Origin: JANMCE01 sp031410595
GTDB taxonomy: Bacteria > Actinomycetota > Acidimicrobiia > Acidimicrobiales > Ilumatobacteraceae
Reading direction: 5' to 3'
Assembly (NCBI GenBank): GCA_031410595.1
Contig: JANNZM010000135.1
Span: forward strand, 22,305 to 86,304
DNA: 64,000 nt
In this document: positions 8,107 through 15,748 of the stretch, piece after piece
Numbering within the stretch: position 1 is the stretch's first letter
Layout: every line of letters begins with the position of its first letter
The notes under the pieces: generated by a model
The model's database searches: none
What the model saw: the letters and a program-made list of their open reading frames with translations, nothing else
What the model was told of the DNA's origin: nothing
Made by a program: the position numbers and the translations under genes

Positions 8107-8649
8107 CTACACCAGTTCGGTCAGGACCTTGTCCAGGGTTGCTTCAGGGACGACGCCGATGGCGCGTTTGGCTTCACCCTTGGAGTTGACGAAAACCCAT
8201 GCCGGCTGGCCGGGAACGCCGAAGTGGGCGTACAGGGAATCATCGAGATCGGCCAGGTTGGTAAAGGTGAGCTTGTGCTTGCTGACGAAGCCTTGGAACG
8301 CCTTGTCGTCTCCCTGCCACGCCACACCAACGATCGTGACTTTGCCGGCGAACTTCTTTGCGACCACCTCGACCGAGGGGGCTTCGGCATTGCACGTGCT
8401 TCACGTGGGGGCCCAGAACCAGAAGGCCGTTGGCTTTCCGGCGAAATCGGCACCGTCGACGGCGCCGCCGCCCACCTTGGTGGTTCTAAAGCTGTAGATC
8501 TTTGGAACGGCGCTGGCCGCTGCAGCCGGAGCGGCGGTGGCCGCCGCGGGTTGCGCGGTCGCCGCGGTGGTGACTGCTTTGCTGGACCCGCAGCTGGCCA
8601 GGGTCAAAAGCAAACCGCACCCCAAAGCCGTTGCGCCACGAAGTTTCAT
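8107..8649 (-). CDS. Probable selenoprotein: DsbE/MPT53-like thioredoxin lipoprotein with U-x-x-C active site
   Basis: One 180-residue frame interrupted only by TGA at 8401-8403 (codon 83). Residues 1-20 are a lipoprotein signal (LASC lipobox, C20), then an Ala-rich linker, then a thioredoxin fold: FAGKPTAFWFWAPT, the TGA, then STCNAEAPSVE, later GVPGQPAWVFV with the cis-Pro. In mycobacterial DsbF and MPT53 the same place reads WFWAPWC-xx-C-xAEAP, so the TGA sits exactly on the first catalytic Cys and the second Cys (C86) is kept. A SECIS-like hairpin lies just downstream. Reading through gives a complete family-length protein. Likely an extracytoplasmic thiol oxidoreductase. The alternative is a nonsense mutation or sequencing error. 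ATG start follows a TACAAT box closely. Confidence 0.8.
8364..8381 (-). promoter_or_regulatory. SECIS-like hairpin after in-frame TGA
   Basis: In the mRNA, 26 bases after the UGA is the loop GGUC closed by CCCCCUC/GAGGUGG arms (seven positions, one C-U mismatch; a G-U pair can extend it). The known E. coli fdhF SECIS also has a GGUC apical loop, and bacterial SECIS loops lie roughly 16-37 bases after the UGA. It falls inside the coding region, as bacterial elements do. SelB binding is inference. Confidence 0.6.
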
Positions 8650-8655
8650 GCTGTG

Positions 8656-8661
8656 ATTGTA
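8656..8661 (-). promoter_or_regulatory. -10 box of the selenoprotein candidate
   Basis: TACAAT on the minus strand, six bases before the ATG at 8649, giving an almost leaderless transcript. No clear -35 is seen. The 128-base divergent region 8650-8777 also holds TACGAT just before the GTG at 8778 on the plus strand. Confidence 0.4.
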
Positions 8662-8777
8662 GAAGGGCGCTGGGAATTGCTGTGGGCAGGGGCAAAGAGT
8701 TTCTCAACCGTTCCGCAAACGGTTGGACGAACGACTGCAGATGTGAATTCGGCCGCTGGCCTCCGTACGATGCTTGT

Positions 8778-9233
8778 GTGAGCACCCGCAAGCTGATCCT
8801 GACCGCGATCGCCTGTGGCCTGGCCATCTTGGTAGCGGGTGGATTCTTCCTCTTCCGAACCCTGGGCAACAAAGACGCCCTCACCGTAAAGAACGCGGCT
8901 GTGGGAGAGAGCCGCACCGTTGCGGGTGCCGAGGTACGCGTAACCGCCTGGCGTCGCAACAGCGACCAAATCCTGGCGACGGTCTCCATGAAAGTGACCG
9001 ACGTCGACGCCCGTACAGCAACGGCTGAGTCGCCGTGGACGATGCTCATCGGCACCCAGTCATCGCCCGTCGCCCCGGTCGGCCTTACGACCGACGAGAA
9101 GCCGTGCCGGGGCATAAACCTCACGCAGGGAAACCCGGTCACGTGCGTGTTGGCTTTTCCCGACACCAAGGGCACTCCCTACCTGGCTTTTTCGCTCGCA
9201 GGAAAACAGGCGCAGTGGCTGTTAGCGGCCTGA
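8778..9233 (+). CDS. Membrane-anchored exported protein, DUF4352-like beta domain
   Basis: A 151-residue protein: one N-terminal membrane segment (LILTAIACGLAILVAGGFFLF, about residues 5-25 with flanking Lys/Arg) and an extracytoplasmic domain (VGESRTVAGAEVRVTAWRR, then a DARTATAESPW region) that resembles DUF4352/immunoglobulin-like secreted domains. Two Cys in the C-terminal half (PCRGINL, PVTCVLAF) could pair, a possible link to the divergent thioredoxin lipoprotein (inference). GTG start directly after a TACGAT box suggests a leaderless message. No specific function is known. Confidence 0.65.
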   Translation: MSTRKLILTAIACGLAILVAGGFFLFRTLGNKDALTVKNAAVGESRTVAGAEVRVTAWRRNSDQILATVSMKVTDVDARTATAESPWTMLIGTQSSPVAPVGLTTDEKPCRGINLTQGNPVTCVLAFPDTKGTPYLAFSLAGKQAQWLLAA

Positions 9234-9283
9234 TGGGTTTCCCGACGACCTTGCTAACCTGCACAGCGGCCTAGGAGGAATGC

Positions 9284-10699
9284 ATGACGGATACGGCGCA
9301 AACCGCGTTTGACGTAGTGGTAATCGGTGGAGGTCCTGGCGGATACGGCGCTGCGCTGTATGCCGCGGGCGTCGGGCTGAATGTGGCCCTCATCGAGCGG
9401 GACACCGTGGGCGGCACCTGCTTGTTACGCGGCTGTATTCCCGCCAAGGAGTTCCTGGAGACCGCGGCCACGTTCCGTCACGTCAAGCACGCAGCCGAGT
9501 TCGGGGTGAACTCAAGCGAGCCCACCGTCGACTTCGCCGTCAGCCAGGCGCGCAAGCAAAAAGTCGTGGCCGGTCTGGTGAAGGGCGTGTCCGGTCTGCT
9601 GAAAGGCCGCAAGGTCACCGTGTACAACGGCGTTGGCTCACTTTTCGCCGACCGCACCGTTGCCATCACCAACGATGCAACGGGCGAACGGGCGGTCATC
9701 ACCGGTCAGCACGTCATCCTCGCATCGGGTTCGCTGCCCCGTACCATTCCGGGTTTCGAGCCGGGCGGCCCGATCATGACGTCCGACGAAGTGCTCGACC
9801 TCGCGCATATTCCCGCTCGCATGGCCGTCATCGGTGGCGGTGCAATCGGGTGCGAGTTCGCTTCGACCTTCGCCGATCTCGGCTCGAAGGTCACCATCCT
9901 CGAAGGCCTGCCCAAGATTCTGCCCGGCTGCGATACCGACTGCGCCGATGTGGTGGTGCGCGTCTTCAAGAAGAAGGGCATCGATATCCGTACCGGCGTA
10001 AAGGTCACCGGTCACACGCTCAACGGGTCAGGCGGCACCACGGTGCAGCTCGAAGGAGCCGAAGGCCTTGAGGTCGACGCGGTGGTGGTGTCGGTCGGTC
10101 GTCGTCCGTTCGCCGATCTGCTCGGCCTTACCGGTACCGCGGTCAAGGTGTCCGATCGCGGTTTCGTCGATGTCGACCAGTACTGCCGCACGGGTGAGCC
10201 GGGCGTGTATGCCATTGGCGACCTCATCAACACACCGCAGCTCGCGCACGTTGGATTCGCCGAGGCGATCATGGTGGTCAAAGTCATCCTGGGCGAGACC
10301 CCCATGCCGATTGCCTACGACCGGGTGCCGTGGGCCATCTACTGCCACCCCGAGGTTGCGTTCGCCGGGCACAGCGAAGAGTCGGCGAAGCAGGCCGGCA
10401 TCGATGTCGTCGTCAGCAAGCACCAGTTCCGCGGCAACAGCCGGGCGCTCATCATCAACGAGCCCGACGGCCTCGTGAAGGTCATTGCCCGCAAGCTGCC
10501 CGATGGCACCGGCGGCCAGATCCTTGGCGTTCACATGGTCGGCCCGTGGGTCACCGAGCAGCTTTCGGGGGGCTACCTCGCGGTCAACTGGGAAGCCACC
10601 GTGCGCGAAACCGCCGAGTACCTCATGCCGCACCCCTCGCTGTCGGAGTTGTTCGGCGAAACTGTTCTGTCCCTCACCGGCCGCAGCCTCCACGGCTGA
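9284..10699 (+). CDS. lpdA: Dihydrolipoyl dehydrogenase (E3)
   Basis: A 471-residue flavoprotein that re-oxidises dihydrolipoamide with NAD+. FAD motif GGGPGGYGAALYAAG at the N-terminus, redox-active GGTCLLRGCIPAK with Cys46 and Cys51, NAD motif GGGAIGCEFASTFADLG in the middle, and the C-terminal catalytic HPSLSE (His450). Full length for the family. AGGAGG precedes the ATG. First gene of an operon with sucB (21-base gap) and the lipB-lipA fusion, so it is likely the E3 of the 2-oxoacid dehydrogenase complex built from the neighbouring E2. Confidence 0.95.
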   Translation: MTDTAQTAFDVVVIGGGPGGYGAALYAAGVGLNVALIERDTVGGTCLLRGCIPAKEFLETAATFRHVKHAAEFGVNSSEPTVDFAVSQARKQKVVAGLVKGVSGLLKGRKVTVYNGVGSLFADRTVAITNDATGERAVITGQHVILASGSLPRTIPGFEPGGPIMTSDEVLDLAHIPARMAVIGGGAIGCEFASTFADLGSKVTILEGLPKILPGCDTDCADVVVRVFKKKGIDIRTGVKVTGHTLNGSGGTTVQLEGAEGLEVDAVVVSVGRRPFADLLGLTGTAVKVSDRGFVDVDQYCRTGEPGVYAIGDLINTPQLAHVGFAEAIMVVKVILGETPMPIAYDRVPWAIYCHPEVAFAGHSEESAKQAGIDVVVSKHQFRGNSRALIINEPDGLVKVIARKLPDGTGGQILGVHMVGPWVTEQLSGGYLAVNWEATVRETAEYLMPHPSLSELFGETVLSLTGRSLHG

Positions 10700-10720
10700 G
10701 CCTGATTTAGGAGTCTTTCC

Positions 10721-12172
10721 ATGGCCGATGTCACTATGCCCCAACTGGGCGAAACCGTTACCGAAGGAACCATTACCAAGTGGTTCAAGCAGGTGGGCGA
10801 TACCGTCAAAGCTGACGAGCCGTTGTTCGAAGTGTCCACCGACAAAGTCGATACCGAAGTCCCTTCGCCGATCGCCGGGGTGCTCACCGAAATCCGTGCC
10901 GCCGAAGGTGACCTGGTACAAGTCGGCGGCGTGATCGCGGTCATCGGTGAAGCAGGGGCTGCTCCTGCTGCGCCTGCCGCGGCTGCGCCCACCCCCGTTG
11001 CGGAGGCTCCGGCGACAGTGGCTGCCCCGGTAGTGGAGGCTCCGGCTCCTATCGCGGCCCCGACTCCGCCGCCAGCGCCCGCCGCTCCGACTCGGCCCCC
11101 TGCGCCGGCCCCCAGTCCGCCGCCAGCGCCCGTCGCACCGGCCCCCGTCGCAGCGGCTGCTGTTGCCGTTGACGCGGTCACCGACAACCGTCTGCTGTCA
11201 CCGGTTGTCCGCAAGCTGGTGAACGAGCACGGTCTGAACCCGGCGTCCATCGTCGGTACCGGAGCAGGCGGACGCATCACTCGTGAAGACGTGCTCAACC
11301 ACATCGACTCAAACGGATCATCGGCTCCGGCCGCAGCCGCGCCCGCAGCGGCCCCGGCTCCGGCTGCCCCGCCGGCATCGCTTCCCGCCGTGGCAACGGT
11401 CGCCGCTGTTGCGTCGATGCCCGCTCCCGCCCCGGCCGCACCGGCCATCTTCGCCGGCGAGCGGGACAACTCCGTTGCGTTGTCGAAGATCCGCCGCCTC
11501 ACGGGCGCCCACATGGTCAACTCGCTAGCCGTTGCTCCCCACGCGTTCAGTGTGGTCGAGGTCGACTACGCCAACGTCGACGCCACTCGCGCCAAGGTCA
11601 AGGCCTCGTGGAAAGAGGCCGAAGGTTTCAGCCTCACCTACCTGCCCTTCATCAGCCGGGCCATCGTCGATGCTATTGCCGCCTTCCCGCACATGAACGC
11701 CAGCGTCGGCGCCGACGAACTCATTGTGCACAAGTTCATCGACCTCGGCATTGCGGTCGACCTCGATTACACCGGCCTGCTCGTCCCGGTCGTGCGTGAC
11801 GCCGATTCCAAGCGCCTGCGTGCGCTGGCCCGCGAGATCAATGACCTGGCCAACCGCGCCCGCAACCGCAAGCTGTCGCCTGACGAGATCTCGGGTGGCA
11901 CGTTCACCATCTCCAACAACGGCTCGGCCGGTTCGGTGCTCACCTCGGCCATAATCAATCAGCCCCAGGTGGCCATCATTTCCACCGACGCCATCAAGCG
12001 CCGCCCCGTCGTGGTCGACGTTCCCGGTGGTGGTGAATCGATTGCCATTCACTCCGTCGGCAACATCGCCATGAGCTGGGATCACCGGGCCTTCGACGGT
12101 GCCTACGCTGCTGGCTTCCTGGTGAAGATCAAGGACATCCTCGAGAACCGGGACTGGAGCTCTGAGCTGTGA
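10721..12172 (+). CDS. sucB: 2-oxoacid dehydrogenase E2 (dihydrolipoamide succinyltransferase-type)
   Basis: A 483-residue E2: one N-terminal lipoyl domain with the lipoylated Lys42 in STDKVDTEVPSP, a long Ala/Pro linker (about 85-150), a peripheral-subunit-binding domain (LLSPVVRKLVNEHGLNPA to GRITREDVLNHI), a second Ala/Pro linker, and the acyltransferase domain with catalytic DHRAFDG (His455, Asp459). Sequence style matches actinobacterial SucB/DlaT. It supplies the target that the downstream LipB-LipA protein modifies, and lpdA upstream supplies E3; the E1 is not in the window. Its stop overlaps the next start (GTGA). Confidence 0.93.
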   Translation: MADVTMPQLGETVTEGTITKWFKQVGDTVKADEPLFEVSTDKVDTEVPSPIAGVLTEIRAAEGDLVQVGGVIAVIGEAGAAPAAPAAAAPTPVAEAPATVAAPVVEAPAPIAAPTPPPAPAAPTRPPAPAPSPPPAPVAPAPVAAAAVAVDAVTDNRLLSPVVRKLVNEHGLNPASIVGTGAGGRITREDVLNHIDSNGSSAPAAAAPAAAPAPAAPPASLPAVATVAAVASMPAPAPAAPAIFAGERDNSVALSKIRRLTGAHMVNSLAVAPHAFSVVEVDYANVDATRAKVKASWKEAEGFSLTYLPFISRAIVDAIAAFPHMNASVGADELIVHKFIDLGIAVDLDYTGLLVPVVRDADSKRLRALAREINDLANRARNRKLSPDEISGGTFTISNNGSAGSVLTSAIINQPQVAIISTDAIKRRPVVVDVPGGGESIAIHSVGNIAMSWDHRAFDGAYAAGFLVKIKDILENRDWSSEL

Positions 12173-13839
12173 GCCCCGCGGCCGGGCCACTGCATGTGCG
12201 GTGGCTCGGCCGCGTGCCGTATCGGGAAGCGCTCGACCTGCAACAGGCGCTGTTCACCCACGGCTCGAAAAATCACCTGCTGTTGTTGGAGCACCCGCAT
12301 GTGTTCACCCACGGCCCGTCGGCCGATCTGGCCACCAACGTATTAGTTGCACCTGCAACTGTTTCTGCTGAGCTGGTAGGCGTGAACCGCGGGGGAGATG
12401 TCACCTACCACGGCCCCGGACAGTTGGTCGGCTACCCGATCCTGTCGCTGGCACCAAAGAACGGGCGCACGGGTGGCCTCACCGACTCGGTGAAGTACGT
12501 GTGCTCGGTTGAACAACTGATCATCGACACGCTCGTCGAGTTGGGTCTTCCCAATGTCGGTCGCCTCCGTGAGTATCCCGGGGTGTGGGTCGACCCAGAG
12601 GGTCCGAACCCGCGCAAGATCTGCGCCATCGGTGTGCGGCTGAGTCGCAACCGCACCATGCACGGATTCGCCCTCAACATCACCACCGACATGCGGTATC
12701 TTCGGGACTACATCGTGCCGTGCGGCATCGCTGACCGTCCTGTCACCTCGTTGACCGAGGAAGGCATCAACGCCTCGATGCAGCAGGTAGCGGACATCAT
12801 CGCCCGCGGGGCCGCCATCCTGTGGGGCGACGGCGGACGATCGGAACGGGCCGACGTAGCCTGGAAGGAACGGCCTGAGGACCTATCGCTGTTCTCCCGC
12901 GGCATGGGTCCTGGCGAGCGAGCCGTCGCTCGGCTGGAGCGCGCCGGGGTGTCCGAAGGCCTTTCGATCCAATCGCGCAAGCCCGACTGGATGCGGGTAC
13001 CGCTCAACCTCGGCCCCGACGTCATGCAGCTCAAGCACACCGCTCGCGATCTCGGCCTGGTCACGGTGTGCGAAGAAGCCGGCTGCCCGAACCTCAGCGA
13101 GTGCTGGAGTGAAGGTACGGCCACGTTCATGATTCTGGGCGAGCGCTGTACCCGAGCGTGCGGGTTTTGTCTCATCGACACTTCCAAGCCGATGGCGCCT
13201 GATGAGACCGAACCGGCGCGTGTGGCCGAGGCGGTTTCCCGCATGGCTCTCGGTCACGCCGTACTCACCATGGTGGCCAGAGACGACCTAGCCGATGGCG
13301 GTGCATCCGCCGTGGCCGCCACCATTCAGGCCATAAGGGACCGCACACCTGACACCGCGATCGAGGTGCTGATCTCCGACCTCAAGGGTGAACGCACATC
13401 GCTCGACATCGTGTTGGCAGCCCGGCCCGACATCGTCAATCACAACCTTGAAACGGTGGCCCGTCTCCAGCGAGCGGTTCGCCCGTCGGCCGGATATGCC
13501 CGCAGCTTGGCCCTGTTGTCTCGCGCGAAACTTGCAGATGCAACAACCAAGTCCGGCCTCATGGTTGGCCTGGGCGAATCCGACGAGGAGATCGAAATGG
13601 CGCTCGCCGATCTCGCGTCAGTTGGCTGCGGCATCGTCACCATCGGCCAGTACTTGCGACCGACCACGCATCACCTGCCGGTAGCCCGATGGGTCGAGCC
13701 CCACGTATTCGCCGAGTACAAGCGCATCGGCGAAGCCCTCGGCATCCGCCACGTCGAAAGCAGCCCCCTCACCCGCAGCAGCTACCACGCCAAGACCGCC
13801 GGCCAAGCCGTTCGATTGCCTCGATCCGTCGCCGTCTGA
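12169..13839 (+). CDS. lipBA: LipB-LipA fusion: octanoyltransferase plus lipoyl synthase
   Basis: One continuous 556-residue frame joins two enzymes normally encoded separately. Residues 1 to about 235 are LipB: RGGDVTYHGPGQLVGYP, acyl-transfer Lys150 (PRKICAIGV) and Cys185 (PCGIADRPVTSL). Residues about 265-556 are LipA: auxiliary-cluster Cys301/306/312 (CEEAGCPNLSEC), radical-SAM Cys327/331/334 (CTRACGFC) and the RSSY motif at 536-539. All catalytic residues of both are present. LipB moves octanoyl from ACP to the E2 lysine and LipA inserts the two sulfurs, so the product would do the whole lipoylation of the E2 encoded just upstream. Confidence 0.93.
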   Translation: MSPAAGPLHVRWLGRVPYREALDLQQALFTHGSKNHLLLLEHPHVFTHGPSADLATNVLVAPATVSAELVGVNRGGDVTYHGPGQLVGYPILSLAPKNGRTGGLTDSVKYVCSVEQLIIDTLVELGLPNVGRLREYPGVWVDPEGPNPRKICAIGVRLSRNRTMHGFALNITTDMRYLRDYIVPCGIADRPVTSLTEEGINASMQQVADIIARGAAILWGDGGRSERADVAWKERPEDLSLFSRGMGPGERAVARLERAGVSEGLSIQSRKPDWMRVPLNLGPDVMQLKHTARDLGLVTVCEEAGCPNLSECWSEGTATFMILGERCTRACGFCLIDTSKPMAPDETEPARVAEAVSRMALGHAVLTMVARDDLADGGASAVAATIQAIRDRTPDTAIEVLISDLKGERTSLDIVLAARPDIVNHNLETVARLQRAVRPSAGYARSLALLSRAKLADATTKSGLMVGLGESDEEIEMALADLASVGCGIVTIGQYLRPTTHHLPVARWVEPHVFAEYKRIGEALGIRHVESSPLTRSSYHAKTAGQAVRLPRSVAV

Positions 13840-13843
13840 AGAC

Positions 13844-13917
13844 TTCGCTTGGTCGCTACCGCTCCTTTTCGCTCAGCGTCGCTCCCGTCTCGCTCGCGGT
13901 CTCGCTTCGCTCGGTCA
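13844..13917 (-). repeat. GCGA-rich intergenic repeat, copy 1 (minus orientation)
   Basis: On the minus strand it reads GAGCGAAGCGAGACCGCGAG... and ends GGAGCGGTAGCGACC, matching copies at 14138 and 30681. It follows the lipBA stop directly. Confidence 0.6.
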
Positions 13918-13993
13918 ATCGTTAGAGTTCCCGGCGAACGTGCAGGGCACCCTTCGGTCGCGCTCTGACGACCTTCGCGCAATAGACCCATCC

Positions 13994-14076
13994 CATTCGC
14001 GCATAAGGCCTGTTCTTAGCCTGTGACGTGCCCAAACCGTCGTTGTGCGCGAATGAAAGGCCCCTTTGCGCGAATG
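13994..14076. repeat. Imperfect inverted repeat with GCGCGAATG arms
   Basis: CATTCGCGCATAAGGCC (13994-14010) is answered by AGGCCCCTTTGCGCGAATG (14058-14076); a further direct TGCGCGAATG lies at 14046-14055. Function unknown. Confidence 0.45.
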
Positions 14077-14137
14077 CTCAGCGAAATTGATGCGACGCCA
14101 AGCGAAAGGAGCGTTGCGAGCAGCTCGGCGGATTTCT

Positions 14138-14173
14138 GGGCGAAGCGAGTCCGAACGAGGGGAAGCGGTAGCG
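14138..14173 (+). repeat. GCGA-rich intergenic repeat, copy 2
   Basis: GGGCGAAGCGAGTCCGAACG followed by AGGGGAAGCGGTAGCG; same core as the copy at 30681 (GCGAAGCGAGTCCGA ... GGAGCGGTAGCG). It abuts the 3' end of the lipoprotein gene at 14190. Confidence 0.6.
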
Positions 14174-14189
14174 GAGGAGTTGAGGCAAT

Positions 14190-14864
14190 TTAGGGAGTGT
14201 CGGGGCGGGAGAAGGCGCTGGGGTCAGCGTCGGGGGACAGGGACTTGAGCATGATGGTGGCGTCGTTGCGCTCGAGGCGGGCGAGCTGGCCAGTGGGTAG
14301 CACGCAGTAGGTGTCGGCGGCCTTGCCGTTGGGAAAGTTGACGCATGTGGTGTTGAGCAGCTCGAACGCTTCGCTCGATGGATACAGCGTTGCCCTGGCC
14401 GCCGGGGCGGCGAGGCGGATACGCGTCGCCGGAGCCGTTCGATCGAAGGTACTGGTGGCGCCGGGGATGTTGCTCACCCGTTGTTCGAGCACGCCCGGCT
14501 CGCAGGTCTTCTTCGTGAGGTTGCAGGTGACATCGGTCGCGCCGTGGAGGAACCGCACCTCGCCGATGGTGACCGAGCGCTGGCCGGGCTGCTGCACGAC
14601 GATGGCCTCTACCTCCTGCTTCCCGGTGGTCGGGGTGATCACATACTTGGCTGTGTAGGTGAGCTTTTCGCTGGCTTCGAGCCGAAGGATGACGGCGTCG
14701 ACCGCGGTGATGCCGAGCGCTTGCCGATCAAGGGGTTTGGCGGCGTCGACTGCGCTTGCTCCGAGCACGGGTCGCTTACCAGTCACGCAACCCGAGGCGA
14801 GGGTCGTCAAGACGACCAGAGCCAGGGCGGCGGATCCGAAGGAGCGGGGGAGACGGGGGGACAC
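14190..14864 (-). CDS. Lipoprotein of unknown function
   Basis: A 224-residue protein with an N-terminal signal and lipobox LASGC (Cys at about residue 26), so probably anchored to the outer face of the membrane. The mature part has strands and four Cys in two close pairs (TCNLTKKTC; TTCVNF and YCVL), suggesting disulfides. No family was recognised. GTG start. Convergent with the lipBA operon across a repeat-rich gap and divergent from the membrane protein at 14940. Confidence 0.75.
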   Translation of the reverse strand: MSPRLPRSFGSAALALVVLTTLASGCVTGKRPVLGASAVDAAKPLDRQALGITAVDAVILRLEASEKLTYTAKYVITPTTGKQEVEAIVVQQPGQRSVTIGEVRFLHGATDVTCNLTKKTCEPGVLEQRVSNIPGATSTFDRTAPATRIRLAAPAARATLYPSSEAFELLNTTCVNFPNGKAADTYCVLPTGQLARLERNDATIMLKSLSPDADPSAFSRPDTP

Positions 14865-14939
14865 GCAGCAAGCCTATGGCGGCCGTCGTCGTTGCGGTCT
14901 CCGGGCTTCGCTGGCGCGGGCATGGGTGTCTAACCTGGC

Positions 14940-15707
14940 GTGGCCGTGATACGACTCGATGCCGCCACCGTTCTACTGCAATGGGCGACCGGAGGTCTGG
15001 CCTTCCTCTGGGTCACCACCCGTCACCGCACCGTCGGCATCGGTTATGGATGGCTGCTTCGCGGCACCTATCTGCTCTTGGCGGCCGTCGGACTGGTGCT
15101 CGGTCTGCGCGTTCGAACCGTGGTTGGCCGAGAGCTCGGGTTGGCTGGGGTCGTGCTCGCCGCGCTGTTCGCCCTAGTCGTGTCGGTTCAGCGCCGCAGA
15201 GCCGGGGTATCCGGCCAGATCGCAGGGCTCGATCTTGTCGCCCCGTTGCTCGGTGTCATCGGCCTCGTTTTCGCCGGTGCTTCTTCTGGTGGAAATGCTG
15301 CCCTCGCCATTGCCCGCACGCTGGCCGGCGCGGCGTTCCTCGGAGCGGTGTCCGATGCCATGCTGCTTGGGCATTGGTACCTGGTGCAGCCCGGGCTGCC
15401 GCGCAAGCACATCAGCGAGCTCGTCACCTGGCTGGCCCGCGTCTGGCCGCTCGAGGTCGGGTTGTTTCTCATCCCCACCGGAATGATCAGCGTGTTCAAC
15501 GGCACCATCAAAGACGGCTGGCACGGCCTGCTCGGCTGGATGTGGATCGCCTGTTCGGTGCTCACCATCGGCCTCTGTTTCGTCACCAAGGCCGCCCTAA
15601 AGGAGAAGGAATACTCGGCGGTGATGGCTGCCACGGGCCTGCTGTACCTGGCGATTCTCACGTCGTTCGGCACCGATCTGGTGGCCCGCGCGGTGCTTGC
15701 CGGGTAG
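14940..15707 (+). CDS. Polytopic membrane protein of unknown function
   Basis: A 255-residue protein with about eight hydrophobic segments and a few charged loops (TRHRTVG, QPGLPRKHISELV). No transporter motif was recognised. The GTG at 14940 follows TAACCT at about 14930 by only a few bases, pointing to a leaderless start. It precedes the Ku/LigD-pol pair by 41 bases but a link to DNA repair is not evident. Confidence 0.75.
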   Translation: MAVIRLDAATVLLQWATGGLAFLWVTTRHRTVGIGYGWLLRGTYLLLAAVGLVLGLRVRTVVGRELGLAGVVLAALFALVVSVQRRRAGVSGQIAGLDLVAPLLGVIGLVFAGASSGGNAALAIARTLAGAAFLGAVSDAMLLGHWYLVQPGLPRKHISELVTWLARVWPLEVGLFLIPTGMISVFNGTIKDGWHGLLGWMWIACSVLTIGLCFVTKAALKEKEYSAVMAATGLLYLAILTSFGTDLVARAVLAG

Positions 15708-15748
15708 TTCGGTTTTGAAAAGCGGCGAAAAGGGGCAAACTGGTAGGT

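Larger units (their letters stand above)
13840..14189. other. Gene-free stretch between convergent genes, repeat-rich
   Basis: 350 bases with no credible coding frame. It contains two copies of a GCGA-rich intergenic repeat in opposite orientation and an inverted repeat around GCGCGAATG, listed separately. No T-tract terminator was seen. Confidence 0.7.

Noticed and set aside
8401..8403. TGA as a simple nonsense mutation splitting a pseudogene
   Set aside because: The stop falls precisely on the catalytic Cys, the rest of the 180-codon frame is clean, and a SECIS-like hairpin follows. I keep mutation or sequencing error as the alternative but not the first choice.
10573..11520. Minus-strand Ala/Gly-rich open frame over sucB
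   Set aside because: Mirror of the Ala/Pro linker codons of the E2 gene; low-complexity shadow.
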